Part shown: positions 7,327 through 14,779 of the stretch, piece after piece | Layout: every line of letters starts with the position of its first letter | Position numbering within the stretch: position 1 is the stretch's first letter | The notes under the pieces: generated by a model | Databases searched by the model: none | Seen by the model: only the letters and a program-made list of their open reading frames with translations | What the model was told of the DNA's origin: nothing | Source: Halarsenatibacter sp964630835 | GTDB lineage: Bacteria; Bacillota; Halanaerobiia; Halanaerobiales; Halarsenatibacteraceae | Reading direction: 5' to 3' | DNA: 18,180 nt | Assembly: GCA_964630835.1 (NCBI GenBank) | Contig: CAZVZM010000037.1 | Span: 1 to 18,180, forward strand | Translations under genes and position numbers: made by a program

Positions 7327-10185
7327 TCAGTTGTCTTTGGCAGTTTCCTGCTTTATTTTTATGAGCATCTCTTCTATATCTATGGGTTTAGAAATCATCT
7401 CATTCATTCCAGCGTTTTCTGCTTCTCTCCTATGTTTCTCCATTACATTGGCGGTTAAAGCTATCACCGGCAGCTCTGAAAGTCCCATTTCATTTCTGAT
7501 TTTGCGGGTGGCTTCATAGCCATTGAAATCCGGCAGCTGAATATCCATTAAGACACAGTCAAATTGATATGACTTAACTTTCTCCAGAGCTTCCATCCCG
7601 TCTTCTGCAATATCAACCTGATAATTATAGCTTTCTAAAATTTCCCGGGCCAAAACCTGGTTGGTCTCATTATCCTCCACAAGCAATATTCTATTATCAC
7701 TGCCTGCCATTAATTCCTCTTCGGATAGTTCCTGCTCCTGTTCCTGGACGATATCCCGGCTGGAATATCCGAAAACATCCATAATGGTATCAAATAGACT
7801 TGAGGGGCTAAAGGGTTTAATCATAAAATCGGAGATATATTCATAACCGGGTTTTGTCATGATCTCCTCTTTTTCGTAGGCTGAGACAAGTATAATTTTC
7901 GGCTGGGATTGAATCCTGGGATTTCCCCTTATTTTTTGAGTTGTCTCCAGACCGTTTAGCCCCGGCAGTTTCCAGTCCATAAGCACCAGTTCATAACTAT
8001 TCCTGGCCTCCTTTAACTTTTCCAGAGCGGTTTCTCCATCTGCAACTACCTCAGGCTTAAAGTCCAGTGCCTGCAGATATTCTTCACTGATTTCCCGGGC
8101 AGAAGGGTTATCATCAACCACCAGCACCCTCATACCGTCCATTTCTGGAGGTGTGCTGATAACCTGATTTTCTTCCTCCTCTGGCCGGCCAAATTCAGCG
8201 GTAAAGTAAAAAATGCTCCCCTCTCCCGGTTCGCTTTCCAGCCATATCTCTCCGTTCATCATCTCTACCAGTTCCTGAGAAATAGCAAGTCCCAGGCCGG
8301 CACCTGTTTTACCTGCTACTGTGGGATCTTTTGCCCGGCTGAACCTCTGAAAAATTTCTTCCTGCTTTTCGGGAGGAATTCCCGGGCCAGTGTCCTTGAC
8401 TGCAAACTGATACCTAATCACGTCATCTGTCTTCTCTTTCATTTCAACATTTATAACAACCTCTCCGGAATCGGTGTACTTTATGGAGTTTTTAGTCAAA
8501 TTGGTCAAAATTTGTGTCATTCTATCCTTATCCCCAACCAATCTATTGGGTATTTCTGGAGGGCGCGAAAATAAAACTTCTATAGGTTTTCTCTTAGCTT
8601 TTTCTGCAATAACAAGCCAGGTCTGTTCCAGAACTTCATCCAGTTCAAATACTTCCTCTTTTAAGTCAATTTTCTTGTCTTCAATTTTCGATAAATCAAG
8701 AATATCATTTATAATATTAAGAAGATATTCGGATGAAGCATTTATTCTCCTCAGATAATTACATCTCTTTTCTTCTTCTAAATTATCCTCCAGACATAAC
8801 TCGCTTAATCCGGTTATGGCATTCATGGGAGTGCGTATCTCATGACTCATGTTGGCCAGAAATTCACTTTTAGCCCTGCTGGCTTTTTCCGCCTTCTTTT
8901 TGGCCTGTAATAATTTTTGTTTTTGTCGTTCAAGGGCCCGATTATATTCTTTAATGTTTTCTTCCGCCTTCACCCTCTGAGTTACATCCAGAGCGGTTTC
9001 AATGTAACCTTTAATATTGCCCTTTTCATCTTTATCGGGTATGCCCTTCATTTTCCAGTAACTGCCGTCAGGCTTTTTAACTATAGCACTTGCCATTTTT
9101 TTGGTGTTTTTAGCCTTCTTAATAGGACATTTAGGGCAGTAATCTTTAAGCCCCCATTTTTCATAACAAAATTTACCTTCAAACTCTTCCGGCCTGAGAT
9201 CAAAATATTCTAAAGCCGTTTGATTTAACCACTTAATTTTAAAATCCGGGGACATATATATTATAATTTCTTCCAGATTATTTAAAATATTATTTTCGAA
9301 AGCTTCCTTTTCTTTTCGCCCGGTTATATCCTCATGAGTAATTATGGCAGCATAATCTTCCTCATTAATCCCACTCCCCCAAAAGGGTGTGACTCTCATT
9401 TTAAACCACCTATCTTCTTCGGGGGAATGGCAGGGGTATTCTAAAGTAAAAAGATCTTTTTCGCCCTCAATAACGGATTTTATTCCCTCAAACGCTTCCT
9501 CTGATTTTGCTGAGCTTTTGCCTTTTGCTTCCCTGGTTATTTTTAAATAATTAATGCCTTTACCAGCTTCCTCCGAAGGCAAACCATTTTTTTCTCCAAA
9601 TTTATCCCATGCTTTATTGGTGAAGCGTATTTCCCCTTTTCTATCGATAACGGCAATATGGGCTGTTAAAGAATCAAGCAGGGATTGAATTATTTCCACC
9701 TGTTTTTTTAGCTTCTTATTTGTTTGTATGTTATTCAGTTGATTTTCCAGTGAAAGCTTGAACTCTTTTAATATACTCTTTTCCTTCTCTGTAAACCTTC
9801 GTGCTTCAGTGTCCACCACACATATCGTTCCAAACAATTTTTTTTGATTATAGTACACTGGTATGCCTAAATAAGAGATAAATCCCATTTCAAGTTCCAC
9901 ACTATCCTGCCATTTTTCTATACTGCGCGCATCATTTATTTCTACCATCTTTTCCTTTTTCACTGCTTCCTGGCAGTAAACTTCTGCCAGGTCAATTACG
10001 TCATCCTCAGCAATTTCTATTTTTTCATTTGCGTTTAATTTTAAAACCCTTAAATTTTCAGAGTTAACTTTCGTGATAAAACCCGCGTTCACATCCAATA
10101 ATTCCACCAGTAATTCCAGGATCCTCTGCCAGTTTTTCTCGAGAGAACCGGGGACTTCAAAATCTAGATTAAGGCTTTCATTCAT
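7327..10185 (-). CDS. GAF-PAS-PAS hybrid histidine kinase (HisKA-HATPase-REC-REC)
   Basis: A soluble hybrid kinase of 952 residues from ATG 10185 (a GTG lies one codon upstream). A GAF domain (about 15-155, with FGTICVVDTEAR) is followed by two PAS domains (about 165-292 and 297-408). PAS 2 has a cysteine cluster, FCYEKWGLKDYCPKCP. A coiled coil leads to HisKA with H448 in NMSHEIRTPMNA, then HATPase with DTGPGIP and GAGLGLAIS. Receiver 1 has acceptor D737 in MDWKLPGLNG and receiver 2 has D881 in MDIQLPDFNG. It lacks the C-terminal Hpt of its FIST paralogue, so phosphate probably leaves through the free Hpt protein. The ribosome binding site is inside a run of nine G. The REC-PP2C gene follows after about 56 bases, suggesting cotranscription. 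Confidence 0.93.
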   Translation of the reverse strand: MNESLNLDFEVPGSLEKNWQRILELLVELLDVNAGFITKVNSENLRVLKLNANEKIEIAEDDVIDLAEVYCQEAVKKEKMVEINDARSIEKWQDSVELEMGFISYLGIPVYYNQKKLFGTICVVDTEARRFTEKEKSILKEFKLSLENQLNNIQTNKKLKKQVEIIQSLLDSLTAHIAVIDRKGEIRFTNKAWDKFGEKNGLPSEEAGKGINYLKITREAKGKSSAKSEEAFEGIKSVIEGEKDLFTLEYPCHSPEEDRWFKMRVTPFWGSGINEEDYAAIITHEDITGRKEKEAFENNILNNLEEIIIYMSPDFKIKWLNQTALEYFDLRPEEFEGKFCYEKWGLKDYCPKCPIKKAKNTKKMASAIVKKPDGSYWKMKGIPDKDEKGNIKGYIETALDVTQRVKAEENIKEYNRALERQKQKLLQAKKKAEKASRAKSEFLANMSHEIRTPMNAITGLSELCLEDNLEEEKRCNYLRRINASSEYLLNIINDILDLSKIEDKKIDLKEEVFELDEVLEQTWLVIAEKAKRKPIEVLFSRPPEIPNRLVGDKDRMTQILTNLTKNSIKYTDSGEVVINVEMKEKTDDVIRYQFAVKDTGPGIPPEKQEEIFQRFSRAKDPTVAGKTGAGLGLAISQELVEMMNGEIWLESEPGEGSIFYFTAEFGRPEEEENQVISTPPEMDGMRVLVVDDNPSAREISEEYLQALDFKPEVVADGETALEKLKEARNSYELVLMDWKLPGLNGLETTQKIRGNPRIQSQPKIILVSAYEKEEIMTKPGYEYISDFMIKPFSPSSLFDTIMDVFGYSSRDIVQEQEQELSEEELMAGSDNRILLVEDNETNQVLAREILESYNYQVDIAEDGMEALEKVKSYQFDCVLMDIQLPDFNGYEATRKIRNEMGLSELPVIALTANVMEKHRREAENAGMNEMISKPIDIEEMLIKIKQETAKDN
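7353..8883 (-). repeat. Kinase-core direct repeat, copy B
   Basis: Second copy of the HisKA-HATPase-REC-REC block, paired with 2764-4294 and separated from it by about 3 kb. The two encode equal-length, gapless, highly similar protein segments. The sensor halves upstream (GAF-PAS-PAS versus FIST) are unrelated, so the similarity starts abruptly at HisKA. Confidence 0.8.
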
Positions 10186-10192
10186 CACACTA

Positions 10193-10201
10193 CCCCCCCC
10201 C
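10193..10201 (-). promoter_or_regulatory. Nine-G tract in the ribosome binding site of the GAF-PAS kinase
   Basis: On the coding strand a run of nine G lies seven bases before ATG 10185 and is the only ribosome-binding-site candidate. Homopolymers of this length can change length by slippage, which would alter pairing or spacing and so translation. That effect is inference. Confidence 0.55.
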
Positions 10202-10304
10202 TGCTAAAAAACTTTATCTATGGATCAGATATTATGCCATTATCAAATGACTTAACTATACAATCCTGAGCTCCCGTTTCGATGTCTTTAATTGCTATCT
10301 CAAT

Positions 10305-11993
10305 TTATTTAAGTTCAAAACCTTCCAGCATAGAACTCAGATGTTGAGCCATGTTTTCTAATTCGTCGGCAGAAGCTGCTACCTCTTCCACAGAAGCACT
10401 CTGTTCCTCTGCCAGGGCAGAGACTTCTTCAGAGCCTGCAGCAGTATTTTCTATGGATTCAGAGCTGGCTCTAATTGACTCTTCAACTTCACTCATGGCT
10501 TCACCAAGATCCTTTACAAATCCACTGATTTTACGGATCTGAGTGCTGGTTCTTTGAGAAAACTCCACTATTTCTTCCAGAGAATCACCCGCTTCATTTA
10601 TAACTTCTATCTGCTTTTTCACCTCTTCATAATTTGTGTCCATGGAATTGACTGTGGCTTCTGTCTCTGATTGTATATCTTCGATAAGACTGGTGATGTC
10701 ACCGGCAGCCTGTGAGGACTCCTCGGCCAGCTCCCTGATCTCTTCGGCAACAACTGAGAAGCCCCGGCCGGATTCTCCTGCCCTGGCCGCTTCTATTGCT
10801 GCATTAAGGGCTAAAAGATTTGTTTGAGAGGCAATACCTTCAATCATCTCAACCATATTTCCTATCTGTTCTGATCTCTGCCCCAGTTTTTGAATAGCGT
10901 CGGTGGCAAACTCCACCGTTTCATTAACAACATCCAGCTGGTCTATAGCCCGATCAATTGATTTATAGCCTTTTCTGGCCCTTTCCTCGGAATCTTCTGC
11001 TGTTTCTTTAGCCGTTGAAACGGTATCCAAAAGATTTTCTGCCTCTTGTTTTTGCTCTCTGGCATGATTCTTCATTATCTCCATTTCGTCACTAATTTCC
11101 TGAGTCTCCTCAGCCACTTCAGTTACTGTTCTTGCTATTTCCTCAGCACTTTCTCCGGTATCATCAGAGGCTGTACTTAACTGCTCCGCTGCGCTTACCA
11201 CAGAATCTGAACTGTCGTCTATGCTGCTCACTAAATTCCTGAGAGTATCGATCATTTCATTGAAGGATCCGGCCAGATCTCCAATTTCATCAGTCTTTTT
11301 GGTGCTGACCTTGCTGGTGAGATTACCGGCAGCTACCTTTTCTGCCTGCTCTTCGATTCTGCTAATTGGCCCCACTGTTGTTCGCGTTAATATCAGGGCT
11401 ATTATAATCGCCAGTACTATTGATACTATAACTGCCCCCATTGAAATCATATCCGCCCGGGAGGCCAGGGCATCTCTCTCCGACTGCAGATCTGCCACTT
11501 CCTGGTCGGTTAAATCTATTATCTCTCCTAAATACCCGCGCACAGCTTCCAGCGCCGGAACTGCTTCTTCCCGGAAAAGTTCTTCGGCCTCCTCTTCCTG
11601 TCCTGCTTCATGAAGCTCCACGACCTCGTTGCCGGCAGCATGAAGCTGAATATGAGGCTCTTCTAAAGCTGCGTATTCATCGGCATAATAATCCTCAGGA
11701 GTTATATCATAATACCACTGGCCTAAGTTGCATTCAGTATGGTCCCCTAAATCTGGAGCTTCTCCTGTTGTCAGCATATCATATATACTTATTGCCCAGA
11801 GATGATGATCAATCTCCAGATTGCTTAAAAATAACTGAAAATCCTGCATTTCATCTGTCTCTGCTTCTATCTCCGCCACCTGATTATCAAAATAATTGTC
11901 AATAAGTATAGAGGCCACAAATAAAACTATGATGAGCAAAAAAGCAAGAGCAAACTTGGCAAACATTGAACTTTTAATTTTTTTTAGCAAGAG
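10305..11993 (-). CDS. Methyl-accepting chemotaxis protein with extracytoplasmic CZB-like domain
   Basis: A transmembrane chemoreceptor of about 562 residues. Using numbering from an in-frame ATG at 12005, TM1 is about 17-35, the extracytoplasmic sensor 36-187, TM2 188-207, HAMP 208-262 and the signalling domain 270-566. The kinase-contact tip reads QTNLLALNAAIEAARAG. The sensor contains H67/H68-x-W, then C92 in ECNLGQWY and H118/H122, matching the three-His, one-Cys signature of zinc-binding CZB domains. The start is uncertain. TTG 11993 follows GGGGAG by four bases and is preferred; ATG 12005 has no ribosome binding site before it, and ATG 11966 is a third option. No C-terminal CheR/CheB-tethering pentapeptide is seen. 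The gene sits between RsbW-like and kinase genes, with no cheA or cheW nearby. Confidence 0.9.
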   Translation of the reverse strand, partial: LLLKKIKSSMFAKFALAFLLIIVLFVASILIDNYFDNQVAEIEAETDEMQDFQLFLSNLEIDHHLWAISIYDMLTTGEAPDLGDHTECNLGQWYYDITPEDYYADEYAALEEPHIQLHAAGNEVVELHEAGQEEEAEELFREEAVPALEAVRGYLGEIIDLTDQEVADLQSERDALASRADMISMGAVIVSIVLAIIIALILTRTTVGPISRIEEQAEKVAAGNLTSKVSTKKTDEIGDLAGSFNEMIDTLRNLVSSIDDSSDSVVSAAEQLSTASDDTGESAEEIARTVTEVAEETQEISDEMEIMKNHAREQKQEAENLLDTVSTAKETAEDSEERARKGYKSIDRAIDQLDVVNETVEFATDAIQKLGQRSEQIGNMVEMIEGIASQTNLLALNAAIEAARAGESGRGFSVVAEEIRELAEESSQAAGDITSLIEDIQSETEATVNSMDTNYEEVKKQIEVINEAGDSLEEIVEFSQRTSTQIRKISGFVKDLGEAMSEVEESIRASSESIENTAAGSEEVSALAEEQSASVEEVAASADELENMAQHLSSMLEGFELK

Positions 11994-11996
11994 ACT

Positions 11997-12003
11997 CCCC
12001 CCC
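11997..12003 (-). promoter_or_regulatory. Seven-G tract at the chemoreceptor start
   Basis: This run of seven G forms the ribosome binding site if TTG 11993 is the start. It is codons 2-3 of the protein if ATG 12005 is used. In the second case any slippage would shift the frame and switch the receptor off. Confidence 0.45.
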
Positions 12004-12038
12004 ATTTAATAATTCATTTATTAATCCAATGAAAGGTG

Positions 12039-12446
12039 TTAATTCCGGAAATTAACCGTAACTTTATTGCCAGTCTCATTAAAACTTATCCCATCAGCGA
12101 CTTCATTCACCATTGCCAGACCCCGCCCCTTTTCCTCCCAAATCGGCATATCATTTAAGTTTACATTCTCCGGCTCAAAACCTTTCCCGGGATCTTTTAC
12201 AGCTAATTTTACCCGGGAGACATTCACCTGCAACTCAATTTCAATTTCCTGTTCGGAATTTTCACAACCATGTTCTATGGCATTGGCCAGAATTTCCCGG
12301 GCTGCTATTTCCAGGCAAAAATCTAAATCCGGAATCTCAGGATCAATTTCCGTGATTTCACCAGTGATTTTATCCAGTGTTTTAGAAATAGCATCTTTAT
12401 GACAGAGCATTTTAAATTTCACAGAATAATCATTGTTGGGTTTCAT
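12039..12446 (-). CDS. RsbW/SpoIIAB-like HATPase (anti-sigma factor serine kinase-like)
   Basis: A 135-residue GHKL-type ATPase with no histidine-kinase dimerisation domain, the layout of anti-sigma serine kinases. The N-box is visible as EIAAREILANAIEHG (46-60, N55), the G1 box as DPGKGF (85-90), and the G2 region as EEKGRGLAMVNEVADG (104-119). Family members phosphorylate a STAS partner and sequester a sigma factor or another target. ATG 12446 has AAGGAAGG about nine bases upstream. About 45 bases separate it from the chemoreceptor downstream. STAS partners with intact serine loops are encoded just upstream (12645-12995) and at 231-536, and a matching PP2C phosphatase at 6131-7270. No sigma factor gene is present in the window, so the target is unknown. 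Confidence 0.9.
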   Translation of the reverse strand: MKPNNDYSVKFKMLCHKDAISKTLDKITGEITEIDPEIPDLDFCLEIAAREILANAIEHGCENSEQEIEIELQVNVSRVKLAVKDPGKGFEPENVNLNDMPIWEEKGRGLAMVNEVADGISFNETGNKVTVNFRN

Positions 12447-12561
12447 TAAATTTTTCCTTCCTTGATATATACTTTATATACAAGAACTATTTTCTTCACT
12501 TTTAATCAACTCAAATAAAATAAGCTTGTCCTTAGTGGCAGTTTGAATGATGCTGTGCCTG

Positions 12562-12574
12562 ATTTCCCGGAAAT
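12562..12574. repeat. Short inverted repeat upstream of the RsbW-like gene
   Basis: ATTTCC and GGAAAT flank a single central base, giving a compact perfect dyad in the 198-base gap before the RsbW-like gene. It could be an operator, but short dyads are common in AT-rich spacers. On the minus strand a weak sigma-A-like TTGATT, 18 bases, TAAAAT arrangement lies upstream of it. Confidence 0.25.
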
Positions 12575-12644
12575 ATAATTACACAATTTTGATTATATTA
12601 TTTTATTCAGTACAATCTCGGAAAATCAATTATAAAGTATACAG

Positions 12645-12995
12645 TTAAGTTAGATCTTCCATAGCTTCCTCATTACTTTCATAAATATCAATTATGTCTT
12701 CCAGTTTGGTGAGTTTAATCACTCTTTGAACTTTATCATCCAGATTCGATAATACCAGTTCTCCCTCTCCCTGACGCATAAATTTTAGCAAAGAAATTAA
12801 ATAACCAACTCCAGAGCTATCCAGATAAGGAACCTGACCTAAATCCACAATCAACTTATCTATATCTTCATCCTCTGTGATTTTGCTCTTAACCTCTTCT
12901 TTATGCGGGTTGGAATTTTCAAAGACTATTTCTCCTTCCGGCATAATAATTCCGATATTACGCTTTTTCTTTATTTTTGCGAAATTATCTACCAT
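12645..12995 (-). CDS. STAS-domain anti-sigma factor antagonist-like protein
   Basis: A 116-residue STAS protein with the loop LDSSGVGYL, D59-S60-S61, where Ser61 corresponds to the phosphorylated serine of SpoIIAA/RsbV. ATG 12995 is chosen over an in-frame upstream start at 13034 because it has a strong G-rich ribosome binding site (GGAGGGGGGTG) about seven bases before it. The longer form would start with an odd basic stretch encoded by that tract. It lies upstream of the RsbW-like HATPase in the same direction, the classic antagonist then anti-sigma order, although a gap of about 200 bases separates them. It is the most likely direct partner of that ATPase and substrate of the REC-PP2C phosphatase. 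Confidence 0.9.
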   Translation of the reverse strand: MVDNFAKIKKKRNIGIIMPEGEIVFENSNPHKEEVKSKITEDEDIDKLIVDLGQVPYLDSSGVGYLISLLKFMRQGEGELVLSNLDDKVQRVIKLTKLEDIIDIYESNEEAMEDLT

Positions 12996-13003
12996 ATATT
13001 TCA

Positions 13004-13017
13004 CCCCCCTCCCCCCC
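13004..13017 (-). promoter_or_regulatory. G-rich tract as ribosome binding site of the STAS gene
   Basis: On the coding strand seven G, one A, then six G precede GTGAAATAT and the ATG at 12995. The GGAGG core inside decides this start. It resembles the poly-G tracts before two other genes of the cluster. Confidence 0.6.
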
Positions 13018-13034
13018 GGTCTTTTAAATTTCAA

Positions 13035-13560
13035 ATCATTTCTCTGCCTTTTAATAACTATGCTTATTTTTTTATGTTTTTCAAAAGTTGATTCTTTTCC
13101 AAAAAACTTTGTTAAAAAAATAAGAAAAAATCATTTAAATCCTCTGAACTCTCAGTAGTAAATACCAACTTTTTATCGGTAAATAGGTGTGTCAAAAAAA
13201 GCTTATTTAGTTATACTGGAAGATATAAAGCTTCCTTCACAATGAAATTTTTCCTCTGCATTAGTATTATGATATCGATCTTATACGATATCCATCAACC
13301 GATAACAATGAAAAACCTTACCATTAAACTCTTATTTTCATGGATGCTTTCTATCAAATGTTATGTAAGTAATTAGTAATTCATTTAATTACTCTTATTA
13401 GTAAATATTTATGTATCAACATGGTAACATAAACCCAATTTTATTGCAACTTTAGTGCTAGTGTTAATCAAGTATGTTCTTTGCAAAATTAAATGCACTT
13501 TAAATCCTGAATCACAGCTTAACTTAAGCCAGCAAACATTTCATAATACAAACTGATGGT
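13035..13560. other. Long AT-rich non-coding region
   Basis: About 530 bases with no supported gene on either strand. The left part must hold the promoter of the minus-strand STAS gene at 12645-12995, but no strong match to TTGACA/TATAAT is clear. A near-perfect inverted repeat lies at 13271-13292. The remainder has A- and T-runs and no recognisable relic. Confidence 0.5.
13271..13292. repeat. Inverted repeat GATATCG...CGATATC
   Basis: Seven-base perfect arms flank an eight-base AT-rich spacer. The form suits a dimeric regulator's operator. No T-run follows on either strand, so it is not a standard terminator. Confidence 0.4.
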
Positions 13561-13585
13561 AGGTAGGTTGATTTTCGAACTACCT
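13561..13585. repeat. Inverted repeat AGGTAG...CTACCT upstream of the TetR-like stub
   Basis: Six-base arms flank a 13-base spacer, about 45 bases before the start codon of a TetR-like fragment. TetR regulators often bind dyads upstream of their own gene, so this may be the orphaned operator. The arms are short and this is weak evidence. Confidence 0.3.
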
Positions 13586-13630
13586 TACATGTTGAAAATT
13601 TTGAGTTACGTTGGAGGTGACAAAATTTAA

Positions 13631-13699
13631 ATGGATACCAAAAAAGGGCTGATGGAAAGAGCGCTGGAGCTATTTATAGATAAGGGTCTGGTAGTTTGA
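13631..13699 (+). pseudogene. Truncated TetR-family regulator, N-terminal 22 codons
   Basis: An excellent ribosome binding site (GGAGGTGA) precedes ATG 13631. The peptide starts MDTKKGLMERALELFIDKG, matching the first helix of TetR DNA-binding domains, whose usual form is RILEAALELFAEKG. The frame then ends within a few codons at TGA 13697-13699, exactly where similarity to a different, oppositely oriented fragment begins. No other TetR sequence follows in any frame. It is probably a gene start left by a deletion or rearrangement; a chance 22-residue match cannot be excluded. Confidence 0.45.
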
Positions 13700-13854
13700 A
13701 TGCCCAGCCAGTCGCCATTTTCCAGCACAGGAGCCGCCAGACTCCAGGTTGTGGGAATTAAAATTAATAACGCAAAAAAATGTAGCCCCTGCCGATGAAA
13801 GAAATACTGCAGGGAGCGTGCCTCCCTATACCACACCTCTTCACTCTCAGGCAA
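13690..13854 (-). pseudogene. Possible Cache-domain sensor fragment
   Basis: The minus-strand frame contains VWYREAR and, about 23 residues later, TWSLAAPVLENGDWLGI. This resembles the WYxxA and later PVxxNGxxxGV elements of extracellular dCache domains in chemoreceptors and kinases, at roughly the expected spacing. The middle part does not look like Cache sequence. The frame begins at a TTG behind GAGGAGG and runs on into the antisense of the TetR-like stub, so nothing before or after survives. I regard it as an internal relic of a lost sensor gene, with low certainty. Confidence 0.3.
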
Positions 13855-14045
13855 GTGTTTGCCTCCTCTACATTATATCTGGTCTTAGGATTACATTCGC
13901 ACTTTAATTTACTTTATAATCTCCTATGATATTATCTAGTCTTGCCAATCTAACCAGGCCAGACTCCTTATTCTTTATCTGCAGCAGAACATCTACCAAT
14001 CATTATTCCCCGGAGATAATTAGCTTTGTTAAGCAGAATAACCTA

Positions 14046-14696
14046 TTAAATCTTTTCGCTGGCTTTTTGCCTGAGCTTGAGCGCTTCAGCCAGTTTTTGG
14101 CCTGTTTTTTCTGCACCCCTCATCATCTCTTCATCTTTTTTAACCTCGCCTTTTTTATAATACCCTCTGGCTTCTAACTCCACCTTAACATTATATCCCA
14201 GCGCCTGAAGAGGTTTCTTCATTGCTTTAACAGTAAACCCCATCCCCTCAGATCCCTCCTGTCCAGATACTGCAACAACCCCGGCTATTTTATTTTCTCT
14301 TAGTTCGTTCAATCCCATCCACACTGATCGGTCTTTCTCACTAAAGATCTCCCAGCAATAACATCGGTCAATCATAGCTTTTAACTCGGGAGTGATGTTA
14401 TAAAAATAAGCCGGTGATCCCAAAATCAGCACTTCAGCTTCCCATATCAGCGGATAAATATTTTGCATCTCATCTTCTATCACACATTCGAAATCCTCTT
14501 CGCAGGCCTTACAGCCCTCACATCCTCGATAATCATAGTCCACCAGATTGATGACTCTGGCAAGATCACCTTCTTCGTCTGTACCTGTTTCAACTATATT
14601 GCTGTATCTTTTCTCAAAACTTTCGATTATTCTGTGAATTAAAGCAGAGGTGTTCCCATCTCTGCGGCGGCTTCCTACAACTCCTAAAGCTTTCAT
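14046..14696 (-). CDS. NADPH-dependent FMN reductase / iron-sulfur flavoprotein-like protein
   Basis: A 216-residue flavodoxin-fold protein. The N-terminus has the FMN phosphate-binding loop GSRRRDGNTSALI (8-20), and GSPAYFYNITPELKAMIDR (93-111) is the second flavin-contact region. A compact cysteine motif, C59, C62, C65 and C71 (C-x2-C-x2-C-x5-C), matches the pattern that binds a 4Fe-4S cluster in iron-sulfur flavoproteins, although many relatives with these cysteines are annotated simply as NADPH-dependent FMN reductases. ATG 14696 follows a GAGGTGAT ribosome binding site; a TTG sits one codon upstream. It is the only intact gene in a stretch of broken genes and lies just downstream of a decayed zinc-ribbon gene in the same direction. 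The substrate is unknown; a redox or detoxification role is inferred. Confidence 0.88.
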   Translation of the reverse strand: MKALGVVGSRRRDGNTSALIHRIIESFEKRYSNIVETGTDEEGDLARVINLVDYDYRGCEGCKACEEDFECVIEDEMQNIYPLIWEAEVLILGSPAYFYNITPELKAMIDRCYCWEIFSEKDRSVWMGLNELRENKIAGVVAVSGQEGSEGMGFTVKAMKKPLQALGYNVKVELEARGYYKKGEVKKDEEMMRGAEKTGQKLAEALKLRQKASEKI

Positions 14697-14779
14697 CAAA
14701 TAATCACCTCAACGGGTACAGGGTTTAAATTATTTTCTCATTTTTTATCTTCTTCAGCTGCTTTCTTAGCTTTTCTAAT

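Noticed and set aside
11441..11905. Plus-strand open frame of 154 codons opposite the chemoreceptor
   Set aside because: It is antisense to a clear chemoreceptor sensor domain, rich in Leu and Pro as expected from a complement of acidic coding sequence, with no family signal.
13855..14045. Possible terminator or relic after the flavoprotein gene
   Set aside because: I found no stable hairpin with a T-run and no recognisable protein similarity in any frame.
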